From Thermohalobaculum sp039180675 (GTDB lineage Bacteria; Pseudomonadota; Alphaproteobacteria; Rhodobacterales; Rhodobacteraceae), in the NCBI GenBank assembly GCA_039180675.1, contig JBCDDC010000001.1:186001-250000 (forward strand): a DNA stretch of 64,000 nt, written 5' to 3'. Each line of letters opens with the position of its first letter. Positions within the stretch are counted from its first letter, which is position 1. The translations under genes and the position numbers were made by a program. Under the pieces are notes generated by a model, which was not told where the DNA came from, ran no database searches, and saw nothing but the letters and a program-made list of their open reading frames with translations. Below are positions 1 to 8,667 of this stretch, in pieces.

Positions 1-380
1 CGCACTGCTATACTGTCGAGGATCGAGCGGGTGGAGCTTGCCGCCATCCGCTTCTTCATCTTCCCCTCGCGCAACAGCGGCGCCATGGAGGAGACGAGCC
101 GCGGCGGATCTGTGAACTCGTGACCCTTAAAGCCCGCCTGCAGGTTCTTCAGCCACTTCACCGCGGCGATGATCTGCGCCACCTGCCAGAAGGTTGCAAA
201 AATCCCGATCAGAAAGACGAAGCCGATGAAGGCGTTAAGGTAGATGTTTGCCGAGACGACCGTGCGGATCTGTGCCGCGAGAAACGTCCCGCCGATGATC
301 ACCAGGGCGAGAACGGCGAGCATCATGCCGATCTGCCGCGTCGGCATCGAAAACTGGTTGCGCCCGTCGTCCATACTCAT
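1..380 (-). CDS. Membrane channel-like protein (MotA/TolQ/ExbB-like), 5' part only
   Basis: This is the N-terminal end of a gene that runs off the left edge. It reads from ATG at 380 (second in-frame ATG at 374). About 127 residues are visible: a short polar head, a membrane segment at about residues 17-37, a second at about 48-72, then a basic cytoplasmic-looking stretch. The pattern resembles the N-terminus of the large ExbB/MotA-like proteins that sit beside inositol monophosphatase and efp in Rhodobacteraceae. That assignment rests on recalled gene order and membrane topology; the diagnostic channel region lies outside the window. It is co-directional with the monophosphatase and efp upstream, 75 bases beyond the monophosphatase stop, so it may belong to the same transcript. 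Confidence 0.55.
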   Translation of the reverse strand, partial: MSMDDGRNQFSMPTRQIGMMLAVLALVIIGGTFLAAQIRTVVSANIYLNAFIGFVFLIGIFATFWQVAQIIAAVKWLKNLQAGFKGHEFTDPPRLVSSMAPLLREGKMKKRMAASSTRSILDSIAV

Positions 381-455
381 GGTCCGCCCCTCAGTAGAAC
401 TCCAAGGACTATGCAGAATTCTGACGTAAACCCAAGCTTTTGGGCGCCTCTCTGA

Positions 456-1256
456 CTATGCGTCGGTCAAGATGGCGTTGAGTGTTTCGTAAATGTTGCC
501 ATTCGTGGCGATGATGTCGCCGGAGCCGAGCGGGTTTCCATAACCTGGGACATGGCCGATGGCGCCGACGAGACCGCCTGCCTCCTGCACCAGCAGCATC
601 CCGGCCGCGATGTCCCAGGAATTCAGCGTCCGCTCCCAGAACCCGTCATAACGCCCGGCCGCGACCCAGGCGAGGTCGAGGGCGGCGGCACCGAACCGGC
701 GCACCCCGGCGCAGCGCGGCATCAGGCGGCTCAGGTCGCGGATCGTCTCAGGCAGGCCATCGCGGGCGCCGAAGGGCACGCCGGTCGCGAACAGCATCGC
801 GGTCATGTCGCGCCGGGCCGAGACGCGCAGGCGTCGGTCGTTGAGCCAGGCGCCTGCCCCGGCCTCTGAGGTGAACATCTCGTCTTTGACCGGATCATAG
901 ACTACGGCGGACGCGATTTTTCCCTTATGCTCTAACGCGATGGAAACCGCCCAGTGCGGGATGCCATGGAGGAAGTTTGTCGTGCCGTCGAGCGGATCGA
1001 CGATCCAGCGCCGGGTCGGGTCCTCGCCTCTTTCCTCCCCGGTCTCTTCGCCGATCCAGCCGTAATTCGGCCGCGCCTCGCGAAGCTGTTCACGGATGAT
1101 CTGCTCGGCCTTCACGTCGGCCTTCGAGACGAAGTCGCCGATGCCCTTGACCGAGACCTGGAGCTGCTCGACCTCGCCGAAATCGCGGACCAGGCTGCGC
1201 CCGGCGGAGCGGGCGGCCTTGATCATGATGTTGAGGTTGGCTGAGGGGGCTGCCAC
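456..1256 (-). CDS. Inositol monophosphatase family protein
   Basis: Mg-dependent phosphatase of the SuhB/IMPase fold, expected to hydrolyse inositol-1-phosphate or a related sugar phosphate in the cytoplasm. The metal site is visible: GEE at about residues 69-71, WIVDPLDGTTN at 84-94 with Asp87 and Asp90, and WDIAAG near 215 with the third metal Asp. I chose GTG at 1256 (266 residues, normal family length) because it lies just after the efp stop at 1261. A longer frame from ATG at 1325 would overlap efp by 65 bases and add 23 low-complexity residues. It sits in one run with efp upstream and the channel-like gene downstream. The substrate cannot be read from sequence. Confidence 0.9.
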   Translation of the reverse strand: MAAPSANLNIMIKAARSAGRSLVRDFGEVEQLQVSVKGIGDFVSKADVKAEQIIREQLREARPNYGWIGEETGEERGEDPTRRWIVDPLDGTTNFLHGIPHWAVSIALEHKGKIASAVVYDPVKDEMFTSEAGAGAWLNDRRLRVSARRDMTAMLFATGVPFGARDGLPETIRDLSRLMPRCAGVRRFGAAALDLAWVAAGRYDGFWERTLNSWDIAAGMLLVQEAGGLVGAIGHVPGYGNPLGSGDIIATNGNIYETLNAILTDA

Positions 1257-1260
1257 GCGA

Positions 1261-1824
1261 TCAGGCCCGTTCGGAGTATTCGCCGGTCTCGGTGTTGACC
1301 ACGACCTTCTCGCCCTGGCCGACAAAGGGCGGCACCATGATCTTCACGCCGTTGTCGAGGATCGCGGGCTTGAAGGAGTTCGCCGCCGTTTGACCCTTGA
1401 CCACCGGCTCTGTCTCGGTGATCTCGCAGGTGACTTTCTCGGGCAGGGTGACGCTCAGCGCCTCGGCCTCGTAATACTCGATCTGCACGGTCATACCGTC
1501 CTGCAGGAAGGGGCGCGCGTCACCCAGGAGATCGGCAGGAAGTTCAATCTGTTCAAAGGTTTCGCTGTCCATGAAGACCAGCATGCCGTCGTTCTCATAG
1601 AGGAACTGCTGGTCCTTCTGCTCGAGCCGCACACGCTCCACCTTGTCGGCCGAGCGGAAGCGTTCGTTGAGCTTGGAGCCGTTGCGCAGGTTCTTCAACT
1701 CGACCTGGGCAAAGGCCCCGCCCTTGCCGGGTTTGACATGGTCGGTCTTCACCGCAACCCAGAGCCCGCCATTGTGCTCGATGATGTTGCCGCGCCGGAT
1801 TTCGTTGCCGTTGATCTTGGGCAT
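1261..1824 (-). CDS. efp: Translation elongation factor P
   Basis: EF-P binds the ribosome between the P and E sites and relieves stalling at polyproline stretches. The 187-residue length is standard. The N-terminal KOW-like domain carries the loop KPGKGGAF with Lys34 at the tip, the position that is beta-lysylated in enterobacteria. OB domains follow, with the typical segments VPPFVGQGEKV and DTRTGEY-like NTETGEYSERA at the C-terminus. No gene for a Lys34-modifying enzyme is in the window. The ATG at 1824 begins the usual MPKINGNEIRRGN start. The downstream monophosphatase GTG follows the stop by 4 bases, so the two are probably co-transcribed. Confidence 0.98.
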   Translation of the reverse strand: MPKINGNEIRRGNIIEHNGGLWVAVKTDHVKPGKGGAFAQVELKNLRNGSKLNERFRSADKVERVRLEQKDQQFLYENDGMLVFMDSETFEQIELPADLLGDARPFLQDGMTVQIEYYEAEALSVTLPEKVTCEITETEPVVKGQTAANSFKPAILDNGVKIMVPPFVGQGEKVVVNTETGEYSERA

Positions 1825-2114
1825 GCCTGCTCTCCCACGGGAAATTCCGCGCGGCTCTTACCCCAGCCAGAAGCCCCCGGCAAGCGGCGGGGTGATTTGG
1901 GGATGATTTGGTAGTGCAAAGGGAGTGGTCCCGAGCCGTATGTCGGAGCGAGGCGCAGAGGGCCGCGCCCGCCCTGGTGGGCGCCGCGCGAGGGAGGGTC
2001 TGTTCGGCGCGTCCAAGCATCCCCGCCGCCCGTGCTGCAAACGACATCGCCATCGCGCCCGCCGGGGGGGAGGGCGGACGCGGCCCGGTGGTGCCCATCG
2101 GGCGGGGGTATTGA
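1825..2114. other. Gene-less interval upstream of efp
   Basis: This 290-base G/C-rich stretch separates efp from the next minus-strand gene. Open frames on both strands are arginine/proline-rich and look like composition artefacts. It should hold the efp promoter and the 3' end of the upstream transcript. I see no clear hairpin with a T-run. Confidence 0.5.
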
Positions 2115-3164
2115 TCATTTCTTCTGATCGAGTTCCTTCAACCGCTCGATCACTTTGGCGCTGCCGGGAAACGGGCCAAGCAGGATGTCCGCGAAAGCCA
2201 TCGGGACCTTGATCCACATCAGGAACGTCACAAAGGCGGCGAGGACCCATGTGACGACGGTTGTCTCAGCCTCGCTGGCTTCTTCATCGGTCGAGCGCGC
2301 CAGAGCGGCTGCTTCGTCGGTTGCCTCTGCGATATTGTCGGCTGCCGCTTCGACGGCAACCGGCAGTCGCTCTTTAGGGAGGTTTTCGACGGTTGACAGG
2401 GAGGCCGCGAGTTTTGAGCGGATCGACTTGAGCCGTGCTTCTGTTTCAAGCGCTCGGCGTTGCTGCTCCTCCTCGTTCGGCATTGTCCGCTGGAGTTCTG
2501 CGATCTGGTCATCGATCAGCGCGATCTCTTCGCGGGTCCGCTCCGCAAACTCGGCAGGGCGCTCGGCTATTTCCTGAGTGGCGCGGGTGCGAACCTCGTC
2601 GAGGAGAGCAGGCAACTTCGGCGAATGCTCCTCGATCAGCCGCTTGATGATCGCGTTGACGTGGGCGGGGCCCTGCTTCCAGTCCTCGTCGGGGATCAGG
2701 ACGCGGGCTTTTTCAAGCTCCATGTTGGCGGGTGCGCCGCGCAGGCGGGCTTCGTACCAGTCGGTCCAGACATCCCAGTTCTCGCCCTCGGGCAGTCGGG
2801 ACTTCAGGTCGCCCCAGAGCTCGGCACTCCCGTCCGGGAGTTTGCCGCCGGGCCAGAGCGGCATGGCTGACAGCTCGAGGACGGACATGCCGTTCTCTAG
2901 GGCGGCGGCGTCGGTGGCGTGGGCGGCGGCGCGGGCGGCGTCACGAACCTCTGCGCCCTGGCTTGGCCACGTGCCCGCAAGCCAAGACGCAGAGGTAGCA
3001 CGCAAGCAAGGCAGGAGCAGGGCGGCGGGCATTTTGTCACGCTGATCAGTCGCGACAAGCGGTAGGACGCGCAGCGCGGCTCGGGCGGCGAAAAGGACGA
3101 TCTCTTCCCGCTCCCGGGTCTTCAACCACTTCTCGATATCTTTGCGGGAGTTGAACTCGGGCAT
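2115..3164 (-). CDS. Uncharacterised membrane-anchored protein with coiled coil
   Basis: Function not recognised. The 349-residue product starts at ATG 3164 (MPEFNSRKDIEKW); the frame opens further upstream, but that would overlap the zinc-finger gene. An N-terminal helical region (about 1-110, rich in Ala, including an ARAALRVLPL segment) is followed by a Trp-rich middle. Next come charged, Glu/Arg-rich helices at about 195-300 that should form coiled coil. One hydrophobic segment lies at about 306-330, close to the C-terminus, so the protein is probably tail-anchored with the bulk in the cytoplasm. The helical N-terminus resembles a region I associate with uncharacterised alphaproteobacterial proteins, without certainty. 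It follows the DksA/TraR-like gene by 31 bases on the same strand. Confidence 0.8.
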   Translation of the reverse strand: MPEFNSRKDIEKWLKTREREEIVLFAARAALRVLPLVATDQRDKMPAALLLPCLRATSASWLAGTWPSQGAEVRDAARAAAHATDAAALENGMSVLELSAMPLWPGGKLPDGSAELWGDLKSRLPEGENWDVWTDWYEARLRGAPANMELEKARVLIPDEDWKQGPAHVNAIIKRLIEEHSPKLPALLDEVRTRATQEIAERPAEFAERTREEIALIDDQIAELQRTMPNEEEQQRRALETEARLKSIRSKLAASLSTVENLPKERLPVAVEAAADNIAEATDEAAALARSTDEEASEAETTVVTWVLAAFVTFLMWIKVPMAFADILLGPFPGSAKVIERLKELDQKK

Positions 3165-3195
3165 GCGGTCGGTGATCCAAATGGTTTCGTGCAGC

Positions 3196-3531
3196 CTAAC
3201 CCGACCCTCGGGCGCAGTCGATGCAGAGGGTGGCGGCGGGGTCGAGTTGCAAGCGGCCTTCGGCGATTGGGTCGCCGCACTCCTGGCAGTAGCCAAGTTC
3301 GTCTTCGGCGGCGCGTTTGAGGGCGGCTTTCAGCGCCACGATCCGTTGGGTCCTCCTGCGGCTTTCGGCCTGGGCCATGGCCTGGACCTGCATTGCGTCC
3401 ATCCGGCTGAGCCTCCCGACCGATTGCTGGTCGAGCTCGACGGCCTTGCGGTCCTCCGCCGTTGCGGCATCGGCGGCTTCCAGCTCGGCGATTTCCGCGT
3501 GGATGCGGGCGATCAGGTCCTCGGTCTTCAT
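3196..3531 (-). CDS. DksA/TraR-type zinc-finger protein
   Basis: This small (111 residues) relative of DksA/TraR, a family that binds the secondary channel of RNA polymerase, has a long charged helix at about 1-75. The C-terminal zinc site is Cys82-x2-Cys85-x17-Cys103-x2-Cys106. It lacks the full coiled-coil length and clear tip acidic pair of DksA, so it may instead be one of the many short DksA-like proteins of unknown role. Its ATG at 3531 overlaps the nitroreductase stop in an ATGA arrangement, indicating translational coupling. The two products are probably made together, although no functional link between these families is known to me. Confidence 0.88.
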   Translation of the reverse strand: MKTEDLIARIHAEIAELEAADAATAEDRKAVELDQQSVGRLSRMDAMQVQAMAQAESRRRTQRIVALKAALKRAAEDELGYCQECGDPIAEGRLQLDPAATLCIDCARGSG

Positions 3532-4337
3532 GTGAGGTTCAGCCCGATGCGGCGGAGCCAGGCTCCCCAGCCCGCGCGCTGCGGGTGGAGGTATTGCCGG
3601 GCCTTGTCCTCCGACCAGCCGTAATCGGCGCTCTTGCCCAGTTCCTCCACCAGGCGTTGCCGGGCGAAGGGGCGGTGGGCGTTGCGGGCGCGGTCATAGG
3701 CGCGGATGGCGTCTTCCTCGCCCGCGTCGTCGAAGCGGTTCTCATGCAGCGTGACCGAGAGCGGCAGGCGCATCGAGGTCCGGGGCGGGTATTTCGGCCA
3801 GCCGAGGCCGAGGCCCATGGCGGGGAACACCTGATCGGGCAGGCCGAGGAGCTCGCGCACCCGCTCCGGCTCGTTGCGGATGGTGCTGATCGGGCAGCAG
3901 CCGAGGCCGATCCGCTCGGCCGCCGCGACGAAAGTTGCCATGGCGACCGCGGCATCGATGGCGGCGTTGAAGGGCGCATCGGCGTGGTCGTTGTCGAAGG
4001 GGAGCCCGTGCATGGTGCTCAGGCGGCGCTGGCGGCGATGGTTGGCGAGGAAGATCAGCAGGACGGGGGCCTTGGCGATCCACTCCTGATCGCCGCAGCA
4101 GTCGGCGAGGCTCTGGTGCAGCGCGGGGTCGGTCACGATCAGGATATCGCGCTGTTGCAGGTCGCTTTTCGTCGGGCTGGCGAGAGCCGTGGCGGCGAGC
4201 GCTTGGACCAGGCCTAGGGGGACGTCTTCCCCTGTGAAATGCCGGGCCGAGCCGCGGCTGGCCATCTGGGTGAGCAGATCGGGCCCGTCGAGCGCGCTGG
4301 CGCCGAACCGTTCGGTGATTGCGTCCTTGAACGTCAT
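3528..4337 (-). CDS. Nitroreductase family FMN oxidoreductase
   Basis: FMN-dependent NAD(P)H oxidoreductase of the NfsA/nitroreductase fold, 269 residues. The frame opens further upstream, but ATG 4337 is preceded by a strong gggagga ribosome site and begins MTFKDAITERFGAS, a normal family start. Visible family features are the N-terminal RGSARHFTGEDVP segment, which supplies FMN phosphate-binding Arg/Ser-type residues; the central SPTKSDLQQRDILIV segment; and IGLGCCPIST in the core. The C-terminal extension after about residue 200 (RLPLSVTLHENRF and beyond) matches NADPH-type members. The natural electron acceptor is unknown. It is divergent from the glutamine amidotransferase (67 bases between starts) and coupled to the zinc-finger gene downstream. 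Confidence 0.88.
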   Translation of the reverse strand: MTFKDAITERFGASALDGPDLLTQMASRGSARHFTGEDVPLGLVQALAATALASPTKSDLQQRDILIVTDPALHQSLADCCGDQEWIAKAPVLLIFLANHRRQRRLSTMHGLPFDNDHADAPFNAAIDAAVAMATFVAAAERIGLGCCPISTIRNEPERVRELLGLPDQVFPAMGLGLGWPKYPPRTSMRLPLSVTLHENRFDDAGEEDAIRAYDRARNAHRPFARQRLVEELGKSADYGWSEDKARQYLHPQRAGWGAWLRRIGLNLT

Positions 4338-4404
4338 GTCTCCTCCCTTGACCTGGGGTGTTATCCTCCCGAAGTTGGGCATGGCAGGCAAGCCGGAGGC
4401 GGAT

Positions 4405-5115
4405 ATGGGCGATCGCACCATCGGAGTTCTCGAGACCGGGCCGGTTCTGGAGCCGCTCCTGACCCGGTATGGCAATTATCCGGCGATGTTCGAGAAACTG
4501 CTGAAGGGGCGGGGGTTCACGTTCCGGACCTATGCGGTGATGGAGGGCGAGTTCCCCGAGGCGATCGATGTCTGCGATGGCTGGATCATCACCGGCTCGC
4601 GCTATGGCGCCTATGAGGATCACGACTGGATCCCGTTTCTCGAGGCCTTCATCCGCGGGGTTCAGGCGCTGAAGGTCCCGCTGGTGGGGATCTGCTTTGG
4701 CCACCAGATCATGGCGCAGGCGCTGGGGGGTAAGGTGGTCAAGCACCCGGATGGGTGGGTGCTGGGGCGAATCGAGTATGATCTCGACGGGTTCGAGCGT
4801 CCTGTGACGGTTATGGGGCTGCACCAGGATCAGGTGATCGAGGCGCCTGCTAGCGCGCGGGTCGTCGGCCGGGCTGATGGCTGCGAGATCGCCGCGCTGG
4901 ACTACGGGCCGCATGCCTGGAGCCTGCAGCCGCATCCGGAATTCACGGTCGATTTCTTCCTCGACCTGATGGAGCAGCGCAAGGCCCTGTTTCCGGAGGA
5001 TCTGGTGGCGGAGGCCGCGAAGACCGTGCGGGGGGACTATGACACATCCCTGATGGCCGACCGGATCGAAGCGGTCCTCAAATCGCGGAACCCGCGTGAG
5101 GTGGCTGCGGAGTAA
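4405..5115 (+). CDS. Class I glutamine amidotransferase-like protein
   Basis: A stand-alone glutaminase-type domain of 236 residues, of the kind annotated as GMP-synthase-like or gamma-glutamyl hydrolase-like. The triad is visible: nucleophile Cys97 in VGICFGHQ, and His177 and Glu179 in LQPHPEF. I chose ATG 4405, which has ggaggcgg just upstream; a second in-frame ATG lies at 4381. No synthase partner domain is fused or adjacent, so ammonia transfer to a specific acceptor cannot be assumed. Related single-domain proteins act on gamma-glutamyl conjugates. It is divergent from the nitroreductase and convergent with the TonB-dependent receptor. Confidence 0.88.
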   Translation: MGDRTIGVLETGPVLEPLLTRYGNYPAMFEKLLKGRGFTFRTYAVMEGEFPEAIDVCDGWIITGSRYGAYEDHDWIPFLEAFIRGVQALKVPLVGICFGHQIMAQALGGKVVKHPDGWVLGRIEYDLDGFERPVTVMGLHQDQVIEAPASARVVGRADGCEIAALDYGPHAWSLQPHPEFTVDFFLDLMEQRKALFPEDLVAEAAKTVRGDYDTSLMADRIEAVLKSRNPREVAAE

Positions 5116-5243
5116 TCCGCTTCAGTCTCTTGAGCGATTTCTGGTCCTGCGTTCTGCTGAGCAAAACGGTGAACCGGTTCGGTGGGAGAGGCTCAGATCT
5201 CAGGAGCGGATCTCTTGCGCTAACCCGTAGATCGGGAAGTCGT

Positions 5244-7592
5244 TCAGAAGAGAACCCGCGCTCTGACCCCGAATTGTCTGGTTTCCTGGATGTCTACGTT
5301 TGTCTCCACCGAGTCGCCCAAGAGGAAATCCGCGATGCCTGAAACGGTTCCCGTGACCACAGCCTCGTTGAGCGCGTTCTCGACGAAGGCCTCGAACTCA
5401 AAGCTTTCGCCGCGCAGACCGACGCGGAAGTTGAGCAGGTTGCGGCCGTCAAACACGAGGCTGTCGGGATCGACCAGGTTGGAAAAACTGCTGGTGAAGG
5501 CGTTCTCCGCGCGAATGAAGGCCGCGGAGTTCCCGACGACGAAGTCATGCAGCGGATGCTCGTAGTCGAGCGCGACAGAAACCGTGTGCCTCGGTGCGTT
5601 TGGCAAACTCTCGCCGGAAAGATCGCCAAAGGGTGATGTTGAGAAATCGGTGAACTTGGCGAAGTTCAGGCCCCAATCGACATCAACCCGCAATCCGTTG
5701 ACCGGAAGTGCGGTGAAGCCAAGCTCCGCCCCGACGCTTCGCGCCTCTGCCGCGTTGTCGACGACGGTGATCCCAACCACGTCAGTCGTCGAGACAACTT
5801 GGATATCCTCATAGTCGAGCAGAAAGCCGGCGCCTCTCAGCTGCAACCGATTGTCGAGCAGGTTGATGCGGAAGCCGGCCTCGAAGGATTGCACTCTCTC
5901 TTCGTCGAAGGGCTCGAGGCCGGAAGGCAAAGCACTGAACCCGCCCGCCCGGAACCCGGTCGAAAAGTTGAAGAACGTGGTCACATCCTCGTTCCACTCG
6001 TAGAGGATCGAGGCGTTGGGCGTGAAGGCCGAGAAGGTTTCCTCAGCGATTGTTTCCGGCGAGGTCGGAAACACTGGGTCCAGGCCGGTCGGGAACGGGA
6101 TTACGGGTCCACCTGGGGACAACTCGACCGCCGCGACACTCGTCGCGAAGAGACCGGACCCGATCGACTCGCCCGTGACTTTCACGCGGTCACGGGTAAA
6201 GCGGGCACCGGCCGTCAGTTCCAGCGCCTCTATCGGTCGCCAACGAACGTCGCCGAAGACGCCTAAGGTATTCACTTCCTGAATCGAGATGACGTTACCG
6301 AACGAACCGTCGTCGACGATGCTGAGACCCAGACCGGACGGGAGAAGACCCGAGTCTTCCGCGAAGACAGTCGCAGCTTCGAAGAAGCCCGGCTGGCTTT
6401 CGACCAGAGACGATGTCCGCGTTTCGTTGAAGCTGAAACTGACGCCCGGGTTGAACCGTATGGTTCCGAGGCTTGCGGGCAGGATGAACTCCTCGCTCTC
6501 GAACCGAAATTCCTGCGAGATCGCGGTATCTTCGGAGAAGACATCGGAGGTGATCAGATCGAAGCTGGTGAAATCCGCATCGTCGATGCCTTGGACTTCC
6601 ACATCGAGATAGGATGTCTTGCTCGTCAGGGTCCCAAAGTCGAGGTCGTAGGCGATATCGCCGGTAAACAGGCTCCGTTCCAGTATGTCTTCATCGATAA
6701 AGTCGATCGAAGAGACCGGGTCACCATCCTCTGCCGACGATATGGTCGCCGTGTTTGGCGCATCGAACTCCGACCGGTCGTAGGAGGCGGTGACGTCGAG
6801 TGTCAGGCGATCCGTTGGCTGCGATCGCAGGCTGATCCGGCCGCCGAAGTCGCTCGATCCGTTGCTTTCGTCGAGGGTCGTGAGATCGATGAACCCATCC
6901 GAGATTGCGCCGAACCCGACGATCCGCGCGGACAGGAGGCCATTCTCCAAGAGCGGGATGTTTGCAACGCCGCGGATCAGGCCGTTGGGAAAGGAACCCG
7001 CGGTCCCCGTAACCTCGAATTCGAGATCCTCGGTCGGCTTCTTCGGAACAAAGTTGATTGCGCCACCGATCGTGCCGCGCCCGAAGGCCGTGCCCTGCGG
7101 GCCAAAGGCGGTTTCGACGCGTTCGAGATCGAAGAGGTTTGGGTTGATCCCGATCGAGCCGCCGGTCGGGTTGAGCAGAACACCGTCAACAAACACGCCG
7201 TTTGTCGGACCCGTCGCGGCACCACCGACGATGTTGCTGATCCCGCGGATTGTAATCTGCAGGTCATCGCGGTTTGAACCTTCGTTGAAGCTGACGTTCG
7301 GCAATCGCTCGATCAGGCGCGTCGAGGTGGTGATGTTGGAGCGTTCAATTTCCTGGCTCTCCAGAACGACGACGCTGCCCGGAACGTCCCGCAACCTCTC
7401 CTGCGTACGCCGGGTCGTCACGATGATCGGCGCGAGTGTCGCTGGTGCCTCACCGGTTTCCGGGGCTGTCGATTGCGCACGCGCCTCAGGCACTGGGAGC
7501 CCGTGGATTGAAGCGAGAGCCGCAGTGGAAAGAAGCAAGACGCGCGTGGTCAACCGCGCGCCGGAATTCCGGTCGATTCGATGCTTTGCCAT
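5244..7592 (-). CDS. TonB-dependent outer-membrane receptor (paralogue 1)
   Basis: Outer-membrane gated channel, 782 residues, taking up a ligand with energy from TonB/ExbBD. A signal peptide ends near residue 39 (PEARAQ). The TonB box PIIVTTRR lies at about 55-62. The plug domain follows, with VPGSV, NGVFVDGVL and the GPQGTAFGRGTIGGAINF block, then the 22-strand barrel ending in terminal Phe. It is closely similar in layout and many motifs to the receptor at 35503-37917. No FRAP/NPNL-type haem motif is apparent, so the ligand is open. It starts 421 bases from, and divergent to, the AttEFGH-like ABC system. This neighbourhood suggests, without proving, shared regulation or a shared substrate. 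Confidence 0.95.
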   Translation of the reverse strand: MAKHRIDRNSGARLTTRVLLLSTAALASIHGLPVPEARAQSTAPETGEAPATLAPIIVTTRRTQERLRDVPGSVVVLESQEIERSNITTSTRLIERLPNVSFNEGSNRDDLQITIRGISNIVGGAATGPTNGVFVDGVLLNPTGGSIGINPNLFDLERVETAFGPQGTAFGRGTIGGAINFVPKKPTEDLEFEVTGTAGSFPNGLIRGVANIPLLENGLLSARIVGFGAISDGFIDLTTLDESNGSSDFGGRISLRSQPTDRLTLDVTASYDRSEFDAPNTATISSAEDGDPVSSIDFIDEDILERSLFTGDIAYDLDFGTLTSKTSYLDVEVQGIDDADFTSFDLITSDVFSEDTAISQEFRFESEEFILPASLGTIRFNPGVSFSFNETRTSSLVESQPGFFEAATVFAEDSGLLPSGLGLSIVDDGSFGNVISIQEVNTLGVFGDVRWRPIEALELTAGARFTRDRVKVTGESIGSGLFATSVAAVELSPGGPVIPFPTGLDPVFPTSPETIAEETFSAFTPNASILYEWNEDVTTFFNFSTGFRAGGFSALPSGLEPFDEERVQSFEAGFRINLLDNRLQLRGAGFLLDYEDIQVVSTTDVVGITVVDNAAEARSVGAELGFTALPVNGLRVDVDWGLNFAKFTDFSTSPFGDLSGESLPNAPRHTVSVALDYEHPLHDFVVGNSAAFIRAENAFTSSFSNLVDPDSLVFDGRNLLNFRVGLRGESFEFEAFVENALNEAVVTGTVSGIADFLLGDSVETNVDIQETRQFGVRARVLF

Positions 7593-8013
7593 ACGTCCCC
7601 CAACAAGGCGAAAGTCGCGAATTTTCTGGCTCGGTATCGATCGACCTGGCTCTGCCCGCCAGTATTAGGACGGAGGCGGGGCAAAGACAAACCTATTGAA
7701 AACCCGCCGCTGCACGATCGGAGAATTGGGGGCTTCGGGGTGGGATTGTTCAGCTATAACAACGATATATGCAACCGGGAGTTGAGACTATTGGGCTTGG
7801 CGAACCTTGACGTGGGCGAACTCTGCTGAAGCGGCTGCTCATCCCATCTGTGAAACGTGGCACCGATCTTCTGGCTCGCCCGGCCCAACCACCTGTCCTC
7901 GGTACTCACAGGTTGAGTGCGGACCGAGAGGAGCCCTGCCTGCGACATTCTTTGGCTCGCTCTGCTTTTGCCGGCAACTAAGCTATCTATCAGGCGCAGA
8001 CTGGGTGAGGTTC
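7593..8013. promoter_or_regulatory. Divergent control region between receptor and ABC system
   Basis: This 421-base gap separates the start of the TonB-dependent receptor (minus) from the ABC ATPase (plus). It is more A/T-rich than its surroundings in parts, for example around 7750-7800. Both promoters must lie here. I found no convincing consensus box or strong inverted repeat. The open frame that continues upstream from the ATPase has no family similarity and is treated as untranslated. Confidence 0.5.
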
Positions 8014-8667
8014 ATGCTGCAGATAACGGATGTTCGAAAGTCCTATGCGACGCCAGTAGGGACGCTGGAGGTTCTCCGCGGCATCGATCTGGAACTTGGT
8101 GCCGGTGAGACCCTGGCCCTTACCGGTGAGTCCGGTTCGGGCAAAAGCACGCTTATGCACGCCTTGGCAGGTCTCGAGGAGATCGACGGCGGAACCATTG
8201 CGATCGATCAGACTGTGATCAGCGCATTGAGTGACCGGGAGCTGGCGGCATTCCGGCGCGACCGGATCGGGATCGTCTTCCAGCAGTTCAATCTCGTGCC
8301 GAGCCTCACGGTGGTGCAGAATGTCCGGCTTCAGGCGCGGTTGTCAGGGCGGCTGGATGCGGGCTGGATCGATCACCTGATCGAGGCTCTGGGTCTTGAG
8401 AGCATGCGCGCGCGCTATCCGGAACAGCTCTCCGGCGGGCAACAGCAGCGCGCAGCGATTGCGCGGGCTCTTGCGCTCCGGCCCGATCTGGTGCTGGCCG
8501 ACGAGCCAACGGGCAACCTCGACGCCGAGACCGGCGATCTTGTGATGGAGGTTTTCCTGAACCTCGTGCGGGAGACGCAGTGTGCATTCGTGATGGTCAC
8601 CCATAACCGCAGGCTTGCCGGGATGCTCCAGCGCACCACCCGTCTGGCCGGGGGGCGGCTGGAGTGA
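8014..8667 (+). CDS. ABC transporter ATP-binding protein, LolD/MacB/AttE type
   Basis: Energy-coupling ATPase of 217 residues for an FtsX-family permease. The Walker A motif is GESGSGKST, the Q-loop lies in VFQQFNLVPSL, the signature is LSGGQQQRAAIARAL, Walker B is DLVLADEPTGNLD and the H-loop is MVTHNRRL. The NLVPSLTV and GNLDAETG segments are typical of the LolD/MacB subgroup. ATG 8014 is preceded by a gtgagg site. The stop overlaps the next gene's GTG start in a GTGA arrangement. With the permease and the AttH lipocalin this makes an AttEFGH-like set. Such systems usually act on lipid-linked or exported substrates, but the cargo is unknown. Confidence 0.93.
   Translation: MLQITDVRKSYATPVGTLEVLRGIDLELGAGETLALTGESGSGKSTLMHALAGLEEIDGGTIAIDQTVISALSDRELAAFRRDRIGIVFQQFNLVPSLTVVQNVRLQARLSGRLDAGWIDHLIEALGLESMRARYPEQLSGGQQQRAAIARALALRPDLVLADEPTGNLDAETGDLVMEVFLNLVRETQCAFVMVTHNRRLAGMLQRTTRLAGGRLE

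Noticed and set aside
1858..2250. Short open frames in the gap between efp and the uncharacterised gene
   Set aside because: Arg/Pro-rich, overlapping on several frames and strands, with no ribosome site or family; judged to be high-GC noise.
5116..5243. Terminator between the amidotransferase and the TonB-dependent receptor
   Set aside because: Only short or imperfect symmetries (GAACCGGTTC at about 5172, AGATC/GATCT) without a stable stem or T-run.
7843..7865. Possible second sigma-54 promoter (TGGCAC at about 7859) before the AttE-like gene
   Set aside because: The -24 half fits but the -12 half reads TTCT, lacking the required GC.
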